Assembly: GCA_037013685.1 (NCBI GenBank)
Contig: CM072892.1
Coordinates: 372,001-436,000 of the forward strand
Length of the DNA: 64,000 nucleotides
Direction: 5' to 3'
Origin: Acridotheres tristis
Lineage: Eukaryota > Chordata > Aves > Passeriformes > Sturnidae
Part shown: positions 54,519 to 64,000 of the stretch, one piece after another
Layout: every line of letters starts with the position of its first letter
Position numbering within the stretch: position 1 is the first letter of the stretch
Notes under the pieces: generated by a model
Seen by the model: only the letters and a program-made list of their open reading frames with translations
The model's database searches: none
What the model was told of the DNA's origin: nothing
Made by a program: the position numbers and the translations under genes

Positions 54519-54830
54519 CACATCTGGCACACACCTGGCACCTGTCACACACCTGTCACACACCTGGCACACACCTGACACACACCTGGAACACAGCTGG
54601 CACACACCTGTCACACACCTGTCACACACCTGTCACACACCTGGCACACACCTGGCACACACCTGTCACACACCTGGCACACACCTGGCACACACCTGGA
54701 ACACACCTGGCACACACCTGGCACACACCTGGCACACACCTGGCACAAAGCTGGCACACACCTGGCACACACCTGGCACACACCCGGAACACATTTGGCA
54801 CGCACCTGGCACACAGCTGGCACCTGTCCC
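54519..54830. repeat. 11-bp minisatellite (ACACCTGGCAC), ~28 units
   Basis: Variants ACACCTGTCAC, ACACCTGGAAC and ACAGCTGGCAC. Stop-free in all frames on both strands. Confidence 0.97.
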
Positions 54831-55156
54831 ATACCTTTCACCTGTCCCCCCCTGCCCAGGTGTGAGTTGGAGCCCCACTTTCACAGCATTTCCCCTCCAG
54901 TCCCGGGCTGGAGGAAAGGCTGCAGGGCCCGTGGCACCAGCCAGTCCAGTCCACACCTGAGGTTTCTGTAACTGACTGTCTGCAAAGGCAGGGGTGTCCA
55001 AAAGCTGCAGCCACCCTTCAGCTGATCTCCTCTGGGATCTGGTGACATCTGGATTGCAGCTCTCAGCAGAATTCATTTGGAGAGATGCCTCCATAAGATT
55101 AGGAAAAAAATGGGGAATAGAGGTTTTTTACACGTTCAAAACTATGGAGGGGCCAC
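54831..55156. other. Unique sequence
   Basis: Nothing assigned. Confidence 0.35.
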
Positions 55157-55340
55157 AGAATTCCAGAATCCCAGAATCATTTAGGCTGGAAAATCCCTCC
55201 CAGCCCATCCAGCTGTGCCCAGTGCCCACCTTGTCCCCAGCCCAGAGCTCTGAGTGCCACCTCCAGGAATTCCTGGGGCACCTCCAGGGACTCCAAACCT
55301 CCCTGGGCAGCCCCTGCAATCCCAGCCCAGGTAGGAGCTG
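55157..55340 (-). mobile_element. CR1 LINE 3' fragment, second subfamily
   Basis: Tail AATTCCAGAATCCCAGAATC, then CCCAGAGCTCTGAGTGCC and CCTCCAGGGACTCC, the same subfamily as 18812-19180. Confidence 0.9.
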
Positions 55341-55394
55341 TAAATTCCCTTTGCAGAGCCCGTTCCTGCTGTGCCTTCCCTTCCCTTTCTCCTG

Positions 55395-55518
55395 CCTTTC
55401 CCCCCTCTTTCCCCTCTCTTTCCCCTCTCTTTCCCCTCTCTTCCCCCTCTCTTTCCCCTCTCTTTTCCCTCTCTTTCCCCTCTCTTTCCCCTCTCTTTCC
55501 CCTCTCTTTCCCCTCTAT
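55395..55518. repeat. 11-bp pyrimidine array (CCCCTCTCTTT), ~11 units
   Basis: Nearly pure pyrimidine tract; mirror-like, with triplex potential. Confidence 0.95.
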
Positions 55519-55599
55519 TTTCTTTCCCTGTTTTCACTGCTCAGACCTGCCCCGGGCTCCGTGCTGCAGTCAGCTCTGCACAAATGCCCTTTTCATTTC

Positions 55600-55930
55600 C
55601 ACGCGGCTGAAAAGCAATCAAGATAAAAGGTTTAATTTTTCAGATGCATTTGATATCTCGTGGCCATTTAAGTGCCTTGATCAGCGGGCTGGGCCGGTGC
55701 CAGCCCTGGCGCACTTGGCTGCTGCTCAGACAGAGCTTAAAGGAGCGCAGGCATTAATGGTAATGGGGATGCAGCCATAAATCCTCAAATAAAAGGACAG
55801 AGGGGAGCAGCGATACAGGAGCAGGGAACGCAGAAAGAGACGAATCTTTTAAGGAGCCATTTGCAAAATCACGATTTTTTTTTTTTTTTTTCTGTGCTGC
55901 TTTAGAAATGAAAGGGACAAAGCCCCATTT
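55600..55930. other. Strong candidate conserved non-coding element
   Basis: Unique island with GAAAAGCAATCAAGATAAAAGG, GCATTTGATATCTCGTGG, GGCATTAATGGTAATGGGG and CCATAAATCCTCAAATAAAAGG. A poly-T tract near 55876 ends it. Confidence 0.45.
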
Positions 55931-56270
55931 AAGCTTCTAAATATTTGTGAATGAGCTTTTCAGACAGGATCAATAATATCGCTGTGAGCTTTCCCAGCAT
56001 CAGGGATGTGAATGCGCACAGGAACTGGAGCGGAGGGAGGGAGAACGCTCCAGGGAAAACTCCGAGCCCCTCGGAGCAAAGTGCAGCAAAGGTTCATGAG
56101 GTGTTACACGGTTTGTTAACCCTTTGTGAGCCCCAGGATGGAGCTGCTGAGGGGGAGGTTTGCCCTGCACACCCCCAGCCCTGCTGGGCACTCTGCCCAT
56201 GACTGGCACTGTCCCTCAGGGGTTTCAGCTTCACACCCGGAGAGGCTGGGGAGGGTTTTGGATATTTACA
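55931..56270. other. Unique sequence
   Basis: Nothing assigned. Confidence 0.35.
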
Positions 56271-56709
56271 TGTGAAATAGAGAAGGTATGGAACTCTCAG
56301 AAAGCTGTGTGAAAGCAAATCTCAGGGTGGAGAAATGCAAGATTGCTGAGGATGCAAGGACAGGAAACAATAGAGCTGTGAGCTGTGCAGAGATAGACCT
56401 CAGGAAAATGTGTTGAGCAAAATGGCAAAAATATGTAAGTTTAATAATGAAGCTTTATCCATTGTTTTAAGCTATTACAAGCAAGCATTGTTCAAAGCAA
56501 GATGTACGTGCAGCTCTCAGCAAATGTAATATTCTGCTATTGGCTGGAAAGTTGTTAAAAGACTTTGTAACGAAGAGAACTTGCTCTGCTGTGCTGGAGC
56601 TGAAGCTGTTCCTTCTCCTTTGCTTGGCTCTGTAAAATAAAACTGATGATTGTGATGGAATAAAGCTTTGAGTCAGCTATCCCAGCATTCCTGTCCTGTT
56701 GTTTGTGCA
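56271..56709 (+). mobile_element. Probable solo LTR of an endogenous retrovirus
   Basis: Starts TGTGAAATAG and ends TTGTTTGTGCA. The 3' third carries GGCTCTGTAAAATAAAACTG and GGAATAAAGC polyadenylation-like signals followed by GTCAGCTATCCCAGC, as in R-U5 of avian retroviral LTRs. No internal retroviral genes adjoin on either side, so it would be a solo LTR. No target-site duplication is clear; the (ATATCT)n array immediately downstream may have obscured it. Confidence 0.6.
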
Positions 56710-56710
56710 T

Positions 56711-56935
56711 AGATATCTATATCTATATCTATATCTATATCTATATCTATATCTATATCTATATCTATATCTATATCTATATCTATATCTATATCTATAT
56801 CTATATCTATATCTATATCTATATCTATATCTATATCTATATCTATATCTATATCTATATCTATATCTATATCTATATCTGTATCTGTATCTATATCTAT
56901 ATCTATCTATATCATACATACATATATATATATAT
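56711..56935. repeat. Hexamer microsatellite (ATATCT)~36 with TA-rich end
   Basis: Nearly pure for about 170 bp, then GTATCTGTATCT and ATACATACATATATATATAT. It abuts the LTR 3' end. Can form cruciform or unwound DNA. Confidence 0.97.
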
Positions 56936-57981
56936 TTGTATATTTGTATATGCACGTACTCAGATGGGTATTTCTGGGCCCTGGCCGTTGTGAACACTCT
57001 GATCTGAGAGCAGAAATGAATTTCCCCAGCCCAGGGCAGAGCTGGGTGTGTGTCAGTGTCTCTGTGTGAGGCTGCCTGGCCTTGGCTGTGTGTCACAGGC
57101 GGGGAGGGCCCAGATTTGCTAAAGGCACTTGAGGAAGACAAATAAAGGTGACAAGGTCGTGCATCCTGAAGGGAGACGATGCCTGGAGGAGCAGGATCAG
57201 AGGCTGCTGCAGGGGCTGCCGAGCCTGGTGTTCAGACACTGCCCGGTGCCAGCACTGCACTTAGGAGGGCACTTAAAGAAATTGTTAAAGTGCTCCATCA
57301 AGAAAATAGCTGGGACTGGAAACTCCTGCATCCTGGATAGTCTCGGTGTCAGAGCACTTGAACCTCACCCCGTGGTTGGTAAGAGCACTCAGGGCTGTAA
57401 CTGGGGCTCTGTCAGGAAATACCAGCAATAACGCTCTCAAAATCAAAAACCAGAGAAAAACAAGATAAACGAAAGAGCAAAACAAAATCTGCCCTTGTGT
57501 ACTGGAGAGAGGCTTCAGGAAAAAGGGCATGAAGGCGTTTTGAGGGGTTTGAGTCTTCAGGAACCATCCCTGGTGAGCAGAGCTTCAGTCCTACAGCATT
57601 TCAGAGCAATGGGGAGGACGTGGGGTCCCCTGTGCCCCCCCAGGCTCCCCCCCAGCCTCAGGAGCCACCGTGGGGGAGCAGGTTCTGCTGAGGGTTCGGG
57701 TGCTGCAGGTGTGCTCACCTGGGGCTGAACACCTGCAGGGTGGGGCTGTCCCACCCCTCCGGGCTCCTGCCCAGGCCCGAGGGCAGGGGGTGCACCCAGG
57801 ATGGAATGGGCACAGCTCGCTGGCCGGGGGGTCCCTGCTCTGCCCTTGTGCTCCCCTTTCATCCCTTCCGTGTGGAGAACAGGAGAAAACTGTTCACCCT
57901 CCCCGGGGAATAACAGCAGGGACAGCTGTGACCCTGGGCTCAGAACCTGCTGCTCCTGGAGGGCTTTTCCAGCCTCCCCGG
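56936..57981. other. Unique sequence
   Basis: About 1 kb with no exon, RNA or repeat identified. Confidence 0.4.
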
Positions 57982-58112
57982 GGCTGTGACCCAGGGCTCG
58001 GGACAGGGAATGTGCCCATTGCTGCCCCTCCTGTCCCACCCCGCTCCAGGCTGTGACCCAGGGCTCGGGTGTGGGGCTGGGACACGGAATGTGCCCATTG
58101 CTGCCTCCCCTG
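57982..58112. repeat. Tandem duplication, ~67-bp unit x 2
   Basis: GGCTGTGACCCAGGGCTCGG and GGAATGTGCCCATTGCTGCC each occur twice. Confidence 0.88.
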
Positions 58113-58309
58113 TGCCCAGGGTGTCCCACAACCCCAGCTCAGTGTTACCGACCCTGCAGCAGAGCTGGGCAGGGGTCACAGGGACTGTGGCACACATCTT
58201 GAGAAAGTAAGAAAATTCCAGCCTGAAAAACATTCCAGGCTGGAGCTTCTCAGCTCTGTTCCCAGCCCATCAGCTGCTCCAGCTCAAGGCCAGGGAGAAT
58301 TTCTCCCAG

Positions 58310-58540
58310 GGTGATGATTTGGTCACAATAAAAAGGAATTAATACCAAAATCAAAGCCCTGTTGTGGTGTGTGCCCAGGCCCTGGCCATGGGGTGTCTTC
58401 TCTCTGAACCAATCTCCTTTTCTCTGCTCTGGGAGTTGCAGTCCTGCTATAAAACCAAGAGTGTTCCTGAATAAACTCGGCTCTTTCTTCCTGTCATGAC
58501 AGACGCCCATGGAGCTGTGCATCTTATTTCCCCTGCACTT
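58310..58540 (+). mobile_element. Possible LTR fragment
   Basis: CTGCTATAAAACCAAG (TATA-like) is followed 25 bp later by CTGAATAAACTCGGCTC and TTTCTTCCTGTCATGAC, an arrangement seen at the U3-R-U5 of bird LTRs. Edges and family unknown. Confidence 0.35.
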
Positions 58541-58570
58541 AAAGGGTTAAAACCCCTTCCCACGACTGCA

Positions 58571-58708
58571 AGGGACACATCTGGAGCTCCTGCACACCCA
58601 GACCTGGGCAGGTGTCACAGGGACACATCTGGAGCTCCTGCACAGGCAGACCCGGGCAGGGAGGGCACATCTGGAGCTCCTGCACAGGCAGACCCGGGCA
58701 GGGAGGGC
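58571..58708. repeat. ~45-bp minisatellite x 3
   Basis: GGACACATCTGGAGCTCCTG and GCAGACCCGGGCAGG recur. GGAGCTCC palindrome in each unit. Confidence 0.92.
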
Positions 58709-58802
58709 ACAGCTGCCCCAGGGACACTTTCCAGCAGCCCAGGCTGCTCCAGTCCCCTCCAGCCGGGTCCTGACAGCACAGCCAGGGATGTGGCAGCCAC
58801 AA
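58709..58802 (-). mobile_element. Possible diverged CR1 fragment
   Basis: CCCAGGCTGCTCCAGTCC and GCCAGGGATGTGGCAGCCAC resemble the CR1 body read on the minus strand. Weak. Confidence 0.35.
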
Positions 58803-59587
58803 GGGAAAAGGGAAGCAAGGAGAAAGAGTGATTTGTGCTTTGTAATGGACTCCTCTGATGGTTTAATGGTGTTTGGACAATAACAAAGCCACAAGCACCA
58901 AGTTTCACTGCAAAATTAACTGGGAAGTCGAGTATGGGATTTATTGTTTCCCATTGAAAGATCAATGTTTCCCATGACAAAAGCAAACTAAAACCATAAA
59001 GAGTCCCAAGCTTTCATTTATAGAGGACATCAGCTGTTACTTTCAAATTTTGATTTTTTTAAAGCAAATTATCAGTAGTCCAAACCCTCCTGTAACAGAT
59101 TTAATACTCAGTAAATATTCAAGTTTTATTCAGCAGTTTCATCTGTGTCCATGTTTTTGGAAAAGGGATCTGCTGCTTTGGCTGTGCTCTGATGACACAA
59201 TTAAAATGCCCTGACAATTTCAGCAGACCTAAATATTGCAGCATGGCCACAGTAAATAAAGTTTAGATGATCCTCCAGCAGTTTGCTTTATTATATATAT
59301 AAAAATATGGATGTGGATGCAGGGAATTCAGGCAAATGCTGGCTGTTAAAGGCAGCCAGCTCAGGGAAACTGCAAATCTGTGCTGCAGTAAAACATTACT
59401 GTGGGAGAATAAACATAACTGGAAGTTTGATGGAAAAATGACAAAGTATTCAGTTTCCACCCAGGAGCTGTTATAAATACAAATATCCCTGTAATCCCTG
59501 CTCAGCTGGCTCGGGGAGCTGGGGCTGTGTCTGCAGCAGCTCTGGAGGCTGAGTTTAACTGATTTACACCCTGCAGAGCACCAGGCC
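58803..59587. other. Unique AT-rich sequence, candidate regulatory DNA
   Basis: Words such as CAAAATTAACTGGG, GACACAATTAAAATGCCC and ATTATATATATAAAAATATGG occur over about 0.7 kb. No exon recognised. Confidence 0.4.
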
Positions 59588-59775
59588 TTGGGTATTGGGA
59601 AAATTCCTTCCTGGAAAGGATTGTCCAGCCCTGGCACAGTGGAGTGCCCATCCCTGGAGAGATTTAAATCCCTGTGGATGTGGCACTTGGGGACATTGGG
59701 CAGGGTGGCCTTGCAGGGCTGGGGAAAGGCTGGGCTCGATCTCAGAGGGCTCCTCCAGCCTAAAGGATTCAGAGT
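59588..59775 (+). mobile_element. CR1 LINE 3' fragment
   Basis: GGAAAATTCCTTCCTGGAAAGG, CCATCCCTGGAGAGATTTAAA, GATGTGGCACTTGGGGACAT and CCTCCAGCCTAAAGGATTC. This copy preserves the single-copy form of the phrase (GTGGCACTTGGGGACAT) that is expanded in the array at 7397-8066. Confidence 0.85.
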
Positions 59776-60686
59776 AAACCAAATAGAAATTGCCATGAAA
59801 AATATGGCTCGATTTTAACTCCTCTCTTGGTCCAAAATTTGATTCATATTAGACAAAGAAGTTTAGGACTTGTAGTAAGAACTACTCAAAGTACTGCTAA
59901 AAATGTGGAGATTTTCACTGAAAAGCATCTGGTTGTCCACAGAGCTGGGAGATAATGGATGAGAGTTCATGGCTCCAAATCTTTAGGGAGATAATGAATG
60001 AGAGTTCATGGCTCCAAATGAGAATTGTGGTGTCACAGTTTCACCTTGGAACACTCCAAACTGACCTAAAGGAGAGCTGCCACCAGAGATGACTCCCAGC
60101 CTGTGCTGCCCGTGGGGTGGGTGGGCAGAGTTGGCAAAATGTCCCTGCAGGAGTCAGGCCAAAGTTGGCTCTGGGTCCTGGAGGACGTTCCCAGCCTCAG
60201 TGGCTGCGATTTTAACTGAATGGCTTGTAACCAACCCAGAGGAAATATCTGAATATTTCAGCGAGGTCCTGGGAAAGGGAACATGTCCCTGGATGATAAA
60301 ACTCACCTGAAGATTTGACCAGGGTCCTCCCAAAACTGCAGAAAGCAAATGGGTGTGGGAGGAAAGCCGTGGTAAAGGAGACTGAGAGCGCTGCAGATTT
60401 AACCAGCCTGATAAATAACCAGGGTGCCCTGCAAGAGCAGAGCTCTGACTGCAGGAGCATTGAGTCAGGCCTGGCCTATGGGAAATGAGATTTTACTAAG
60501 GCCAAATGTAGAGTTTGTCTATGTGATGGTTAACTACATGATTGTAGTAAAATAATGCCAGCCTTCCTGCAACTGGTAATTAGCACGTGTAGTGCTCAGG
60601 AAAAACTGGATTCTGATCAACATTCAGCGTCCCTGTCTCTGTCTCACCGTCCATAGACAGCAAATCCTGGGTGGGGTCTGAGGGGA
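59776..60686. other. Unique sequence with a short 2-unit repeat at 59946-60019
   Basis: GGGAGATAATGGATGAGAGT and TCATGGCTCCAAAT are duplicated. Otherwise no feature. Confidence 0.45.
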
Positions 60687-60728
60687 GGGACAGGGACAGG
60701 GATGGGGACACAGGGACAGGGATGGGGA

Positions 60729-60772
<44 letters not shown>

Positions 60773-60778
60773 TGGGGA

Positions 60779-60834
<56 letters not shown>

Positions 60835-60840
60835 TGGGGA

Positions 60841-60902
<62 letters not shown>

Positions 60903-60908
60903 TGGGGA

Positions 60909-60964
<56 letters not shown>

Positions 60965-61006
60965 TGGGGACACAGGGACAGGGATGGGGACACAGGGACA
61001 GGGATG

Positions 61007-61052
<46 letters not shown>

Positions 61053-61139
61053 TGGGGACACAGGGACAGGGACAGGGGCAGGAACACAGGGACAGGGACA
61101 AGGATGGGGACACAGGGACAGGGACAGGGACAGGGACAG
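60687..61139. repeat. Hexamer minisatellite (GGGACA) with GGGATGGGGACACA inserts, ~75 units
   Basis: Runs of GGGACA are punctuated by GGGATGGGGACACA about every 50-90 bp, giving a second-order periodicity. The G-rich strand has dense GGG runs and quadruplex potential. Confidence 0.98.
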
Positions 61140-61225
61140 CACGGGGATTAGCACGGGTCCTGTCCAGGTCAGGCTCAGCACGGGTCCAGTCCAGTGCTGG
61201 AGGCTGCTGGAGCAGGCTGGGATCA
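61140..61225. other. Unique spacer
   Basis: Short GC-rich spacer between two arrays. Confidence 0.3.
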
Positions 61226-61537
61226 CTGGGAACCAGGGCAGGACTGGGAACCAGGGCGGGATTGGGAACCAGGGAGGGATTGGGAACCAGGGCGGGATTG
61301 GGAACCAGGGCGGGACTGGGAACCAGGGCGGGATTGGGAACCAGGGCAGGATTGGGAACCAGGGCAGGATTGGGAACCAGGGCAGGATTGGGAACCAGGG
61401 CAGGATTGGGAACCAGGGCAGGACTGGGAACCAGGGCAGGATTGGGAACCAGGGCAGGATTGGGAACCAGGGCAGGATTGGGAACCAGGGCAGGATTGGG
61501 AACCAGGGCAGGATTGGGAACCAGGGCGGGACTGGGA
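61226..61537. repeat. 18-bp minisatellite (TTGGGAACCAGGGCAGGA), ~17 units
   Basis: GGCGGGA units dominate the 5' part and GGCAGGA the 3' part, a gradient of variants. Period 18 keeps frames open. Confidence 0.97.
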
Positions 61538-61872
61538 GGAGAGGGGGAGCCCAAAGGCAGCAGCAGAATCGCAGAAGTCACAAAATCGCTCTTTGAGTAA
61601 AAGCCAGAGGTGACCAGAGAGGGCTCCAAAGGAGGAAACAAGGTAAGAGGAACCCCAGTTAATTAACCAGAAAAGCAATTAATGGCAGGGCCAGGGCAGC
61701 ACTCCGTGACCAGAAGCTCTTGAGCCTTCCCCACACACCCTAAAGCTCTGCAAACAGAACATTCCTGAGCGCCGAGAGCCTCTTCTGGCTGGGATTAGCC
61801 GTGTTTGCCATTGCCATGGCTACCTGCGCTTCCAGGGGAGGAGGCGAGCGGGAGAATCCCGGGGGAGGAGCC
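61538..61872. other. Unique sequence
   Basis: Contains CCAGTTAATTAACCAG near 61656; no exon identified. Confidence 0.4.
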
Positions 61873-63975
61873 GGGACAGCTCCTGGATGGGTGTTTGTGT
61901 ACAGGGACAGCTCCTGGATGGGTGTTTGTGTGCAGGGACAGCTCCTGGATGGGTGTCTGTGTGCAGGGACAGCTCCTGGATGGGTGTTTGTGTGCGGGGA
62001 CAGCTCCTGGATGGGTGTGTGTGTACGGGGACAGCTCCTGGATGGGTGTTTGTGTGCAGGGACAGCTCCTGGATGGGTGTTTGTGTGCAGGGACAGCTCC
62101 TGGATGGGTGTTTGTGTACAGGGACAGCTCCTGGATGGGTGTCTGTGTGCGGGGACAGCTCCTGGATGGGTGTCTGTGTGCAGGGACAGCTCCTGGATGG
62201 GTGTCTGTGTGCGGGGACAGCTCCTGGATGGGTGTGTGTGTGCAGGGACAGCTCCTGGATGGGTGTCTGTGTGCGGGGACAGCTCCTGGATGGGTGTGTG
62301 TGTACGGGGACAGCTCCTGGATGGGTGTCTGTGTGCGGGGACAGCTCCTGGATGGGTGTCTGTGTGCAGGGACAGCCCTGGATGGGTGTCTGTGTGCAGG
62401 GACAGCTCCTGGATGGGTGTCTGTGTGCAGGGACAGCTCCTGGATGGGTGTCTGTGTGCGGGGACAGCCCTGGATGGGTGTGTGTGTACGGGGACAGCTC
62501 CTGGATGGGTGTTTGTGTGCGGGGACAGCTCCTGGATGGGTGTCTGTGTGCAGGGACAGCCCTGGATGGGTGTCTGTGTGCAGGGACAGCTCCTGGATGG
62601 GTGTCTGTGTGCAGGGACAGCTCCTGGATGGGTGTCTGTGTACAGGGACAGCTCCTGGATGGGTGTCTGTGTGCGGGGACAGCTCCTGGATGGGTGTCTG
62701 TGTACGGGGACAGCTCCTGGATGGGTGTTTGTGTGCGGGGACAGCTCCTGGATGGGTGTCTGTGTGCAGGGACAGCCCTGGATGGGTGTCTGTGTGCAGG
62801 GACAGCTCCTGGATGGGTGTCTGTGTGCAGGGACAGCTCCTGGATGGGTGTCTGTGTACAGGGACAGCTCCTGGATGGGTGTCTGTGTGCAGGGACAGCC
62901 CTGGATGGGTGTCTGTGTACAGGGACAGCTCCTGGATGGGTGTGTGTGTACGGGGACAGCTCCTGGATGGGTGTCTGTGTACAGGGACAGCTCCTGGATG
63001 GGTGTCTGTGTGCAGGGACAGCTCCTGGATGGGTGTGTGTGTGCGGGGACAGCCCTGGATGGGTGTCTGTGTGCAGGGACAGCCCTGGATGGGTGTCTGT
63101 GTACAGGGACAGCTCCTGGATGGGTGTCTGTGTACGGGGACAGCTCCTGGATGGGTGTTTGTGTGCGGGGACAGCCCTGGATGGGTGTCTGTGTACAGGG
63201 ACAGCTCCTGGATGGGTGTGTGTGTACGGGGACAGCTCCTGGATGGGTGTCTGTGTGCAGGGACAGCTCCTGGATGGGTGTTTGTGTGCGGGGACAGCTC
63301 CTGGATGGGTGTCTGTGTGCAGGGACAGCTCCTGGATGGGTGTGTGTGTACAGTGACAGCTCCTGGATGGGTGTCTGTGTACAGGGACAGCTCCTGGATG
63401 GGTGTCTGTGTACAGGGACAGCTCCTGGATGGGTGTCTGTGTGCAGGGACAGCTCCTGGATGGGTGTGTGTGTACAGGGACAGCTCCTGGATGGGTGTTT
63501 GTGTGCAGGGACAGCTCCTGGATGGGTGTTTGTGTACGGGGACAGCTCCTGGATGGGTGTCTGTGTGCAGGGACAGCTCCTGGATGGGTGTCTGTGTGCG
63601 GGGACAGCTCCTGGATGGGTGTCTGTGTGCGGGGACAGCTCCTGGATGGGTGTCTGTGTGCGGGGACAGCTCCTGGATGGGTGTTTGTGTGCAGGGACAG
63701 CTCCTGGATGGGTGTCTGTGTGCGGGGACAGCTCCTGGATGGGTGTGTGTGTACGGGGACAGCTCCTGGATGGGTGTCTGTGTGCGGGGACAGCTCCTGG
63801 ATGGGTGTCTGTGTGCAGGGACAGCCCTGGATGGGTGTCTGTGTGCGGGGACAGCCCTGGATGGGTGTCTGTGTACAGGGACAGCTCCTGGATGGGTGTC
63901 TGTGTACAGGGACAGCTCCCAGGTGAGTTTGTGCCAGGGACAGTTCCCAGGTGAGTGTCTGTGTGCCAGGACAGG
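61873..63975. repeat. 31-bp minisatellite (GGACAGCTCCTGGATGGGTG + 11), ~67 units
   Basis: The second half of the unit is TGTCTGTGTGCAG, with variants TTTGTG/GTGTG/CTGTG and GCAG/GCGG/ACAG/ACGG, and a 30-bp form (AGCCCTGG). Blocks of units recur in the same variant order near 62560 and 62770 (higher-order repeats). The last two units are degenerate. All frames on both strands stay open (up to about 730 codons) without being genes. Confidence 0.98.
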
Positions 63976-64000
63976 GGATCTCAGAGCTGGCACAGGTGTG
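63976..64000. other. Window edge
   Basis: Too short to interpret. Confidence 0.3.

Noticed and set aside
53262..54629. Asp-Pro/His-Pro-rich and Arg-Met/Arg-Ile-rich frames of 360-440 codons
   Set aside because: Produced by the CCTNNT hexamer array on opposite strands; no domain or splice structure.
61795..63993. 717- and 732-codon Cys-rich frames
   Set aside because: The 31-bp unit has no stop in any register, so all frames remain open; not evidence for a protein.

Overview
The window looks like avian nuclear DNA, most probably from a songbird (passerine). The main evidence is about two dozen fragments of CR1 LINEs. Several end in the CR1 octamer tail (ATTCTRTG-like), and all carry the familiar CR1 3'-body phrases in both orientations. 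There are also LTR-like sequences, and no Alu, L1 or B1-type repeats. I see no bacterial gene organisation. I found no protein-coding gene, rRNA, convincing tRNA or CRISPR array. Almost all of the long open frames are artefacts of tandem arrays whose units lack stop codons.

Three kinds of DNA alternate. (1) Tandem arrays: about 45 loci with units of 4 to 75 bp, covering roughly 17 kb (about a quarter of the window). The largest are a 15-bp array (4143-5395), a 9-bp array (11182-12857), an 8-bp array (15211-15909), a GGAT/GATGGAT array (42905-44605), a 7-bp array (47331-47834), a CCTNNT hexamer array (53776-54471) and a 31-bp array (61873-63975) that runs almost to the window edge. (2) Interspersed repeats: CR1 fragments, a near-identical 0.4-kb LTR-like element in opposite orientations at about 1.74-2.2 kb and 40.3-40.7 kb, a probable solo LTR at 56271-56709 and a weaker LTR candidate near 58.3-58.5 kb. 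(3) AT-richer unique islands of 0.15-0.5 kb that contain many homeodomain-like TAATTA/ATTA words. They have the texture of conserved non-coding elements, but conservation cannot be tested from one sequence.

The layout suggests a gene-poor intergenic or intronic stretch, perhaps of a regulatory domain on a GC-rich, minisatellite-rich chromosome (microchromosome or subterminal region). That setting is an inference. The most informative observation is that some arrays grew from CR1 sequence. The 22-24-bp array at 7397-8066 sits inside one CR1 copy and repeats a phrase that belongs to the CR1 body. A TGGGA array sits inside another CR1 tail (31024-31140). A 31-bp segment is tandemly repeated within CR1 at 42281-42452 and doubled in a second copy near 19.9 kb. 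Several arrays also show higher-order duplication, most clearly a 290-bp identical block repeated at an 810-bp offset inside the 15-bp array.

There are no genes here to act together. The plausible functions are cis-regulatory (unique islands, a CpG-rich stretch at 19.8-20.5 kb) or structural (arrays prone to instability).
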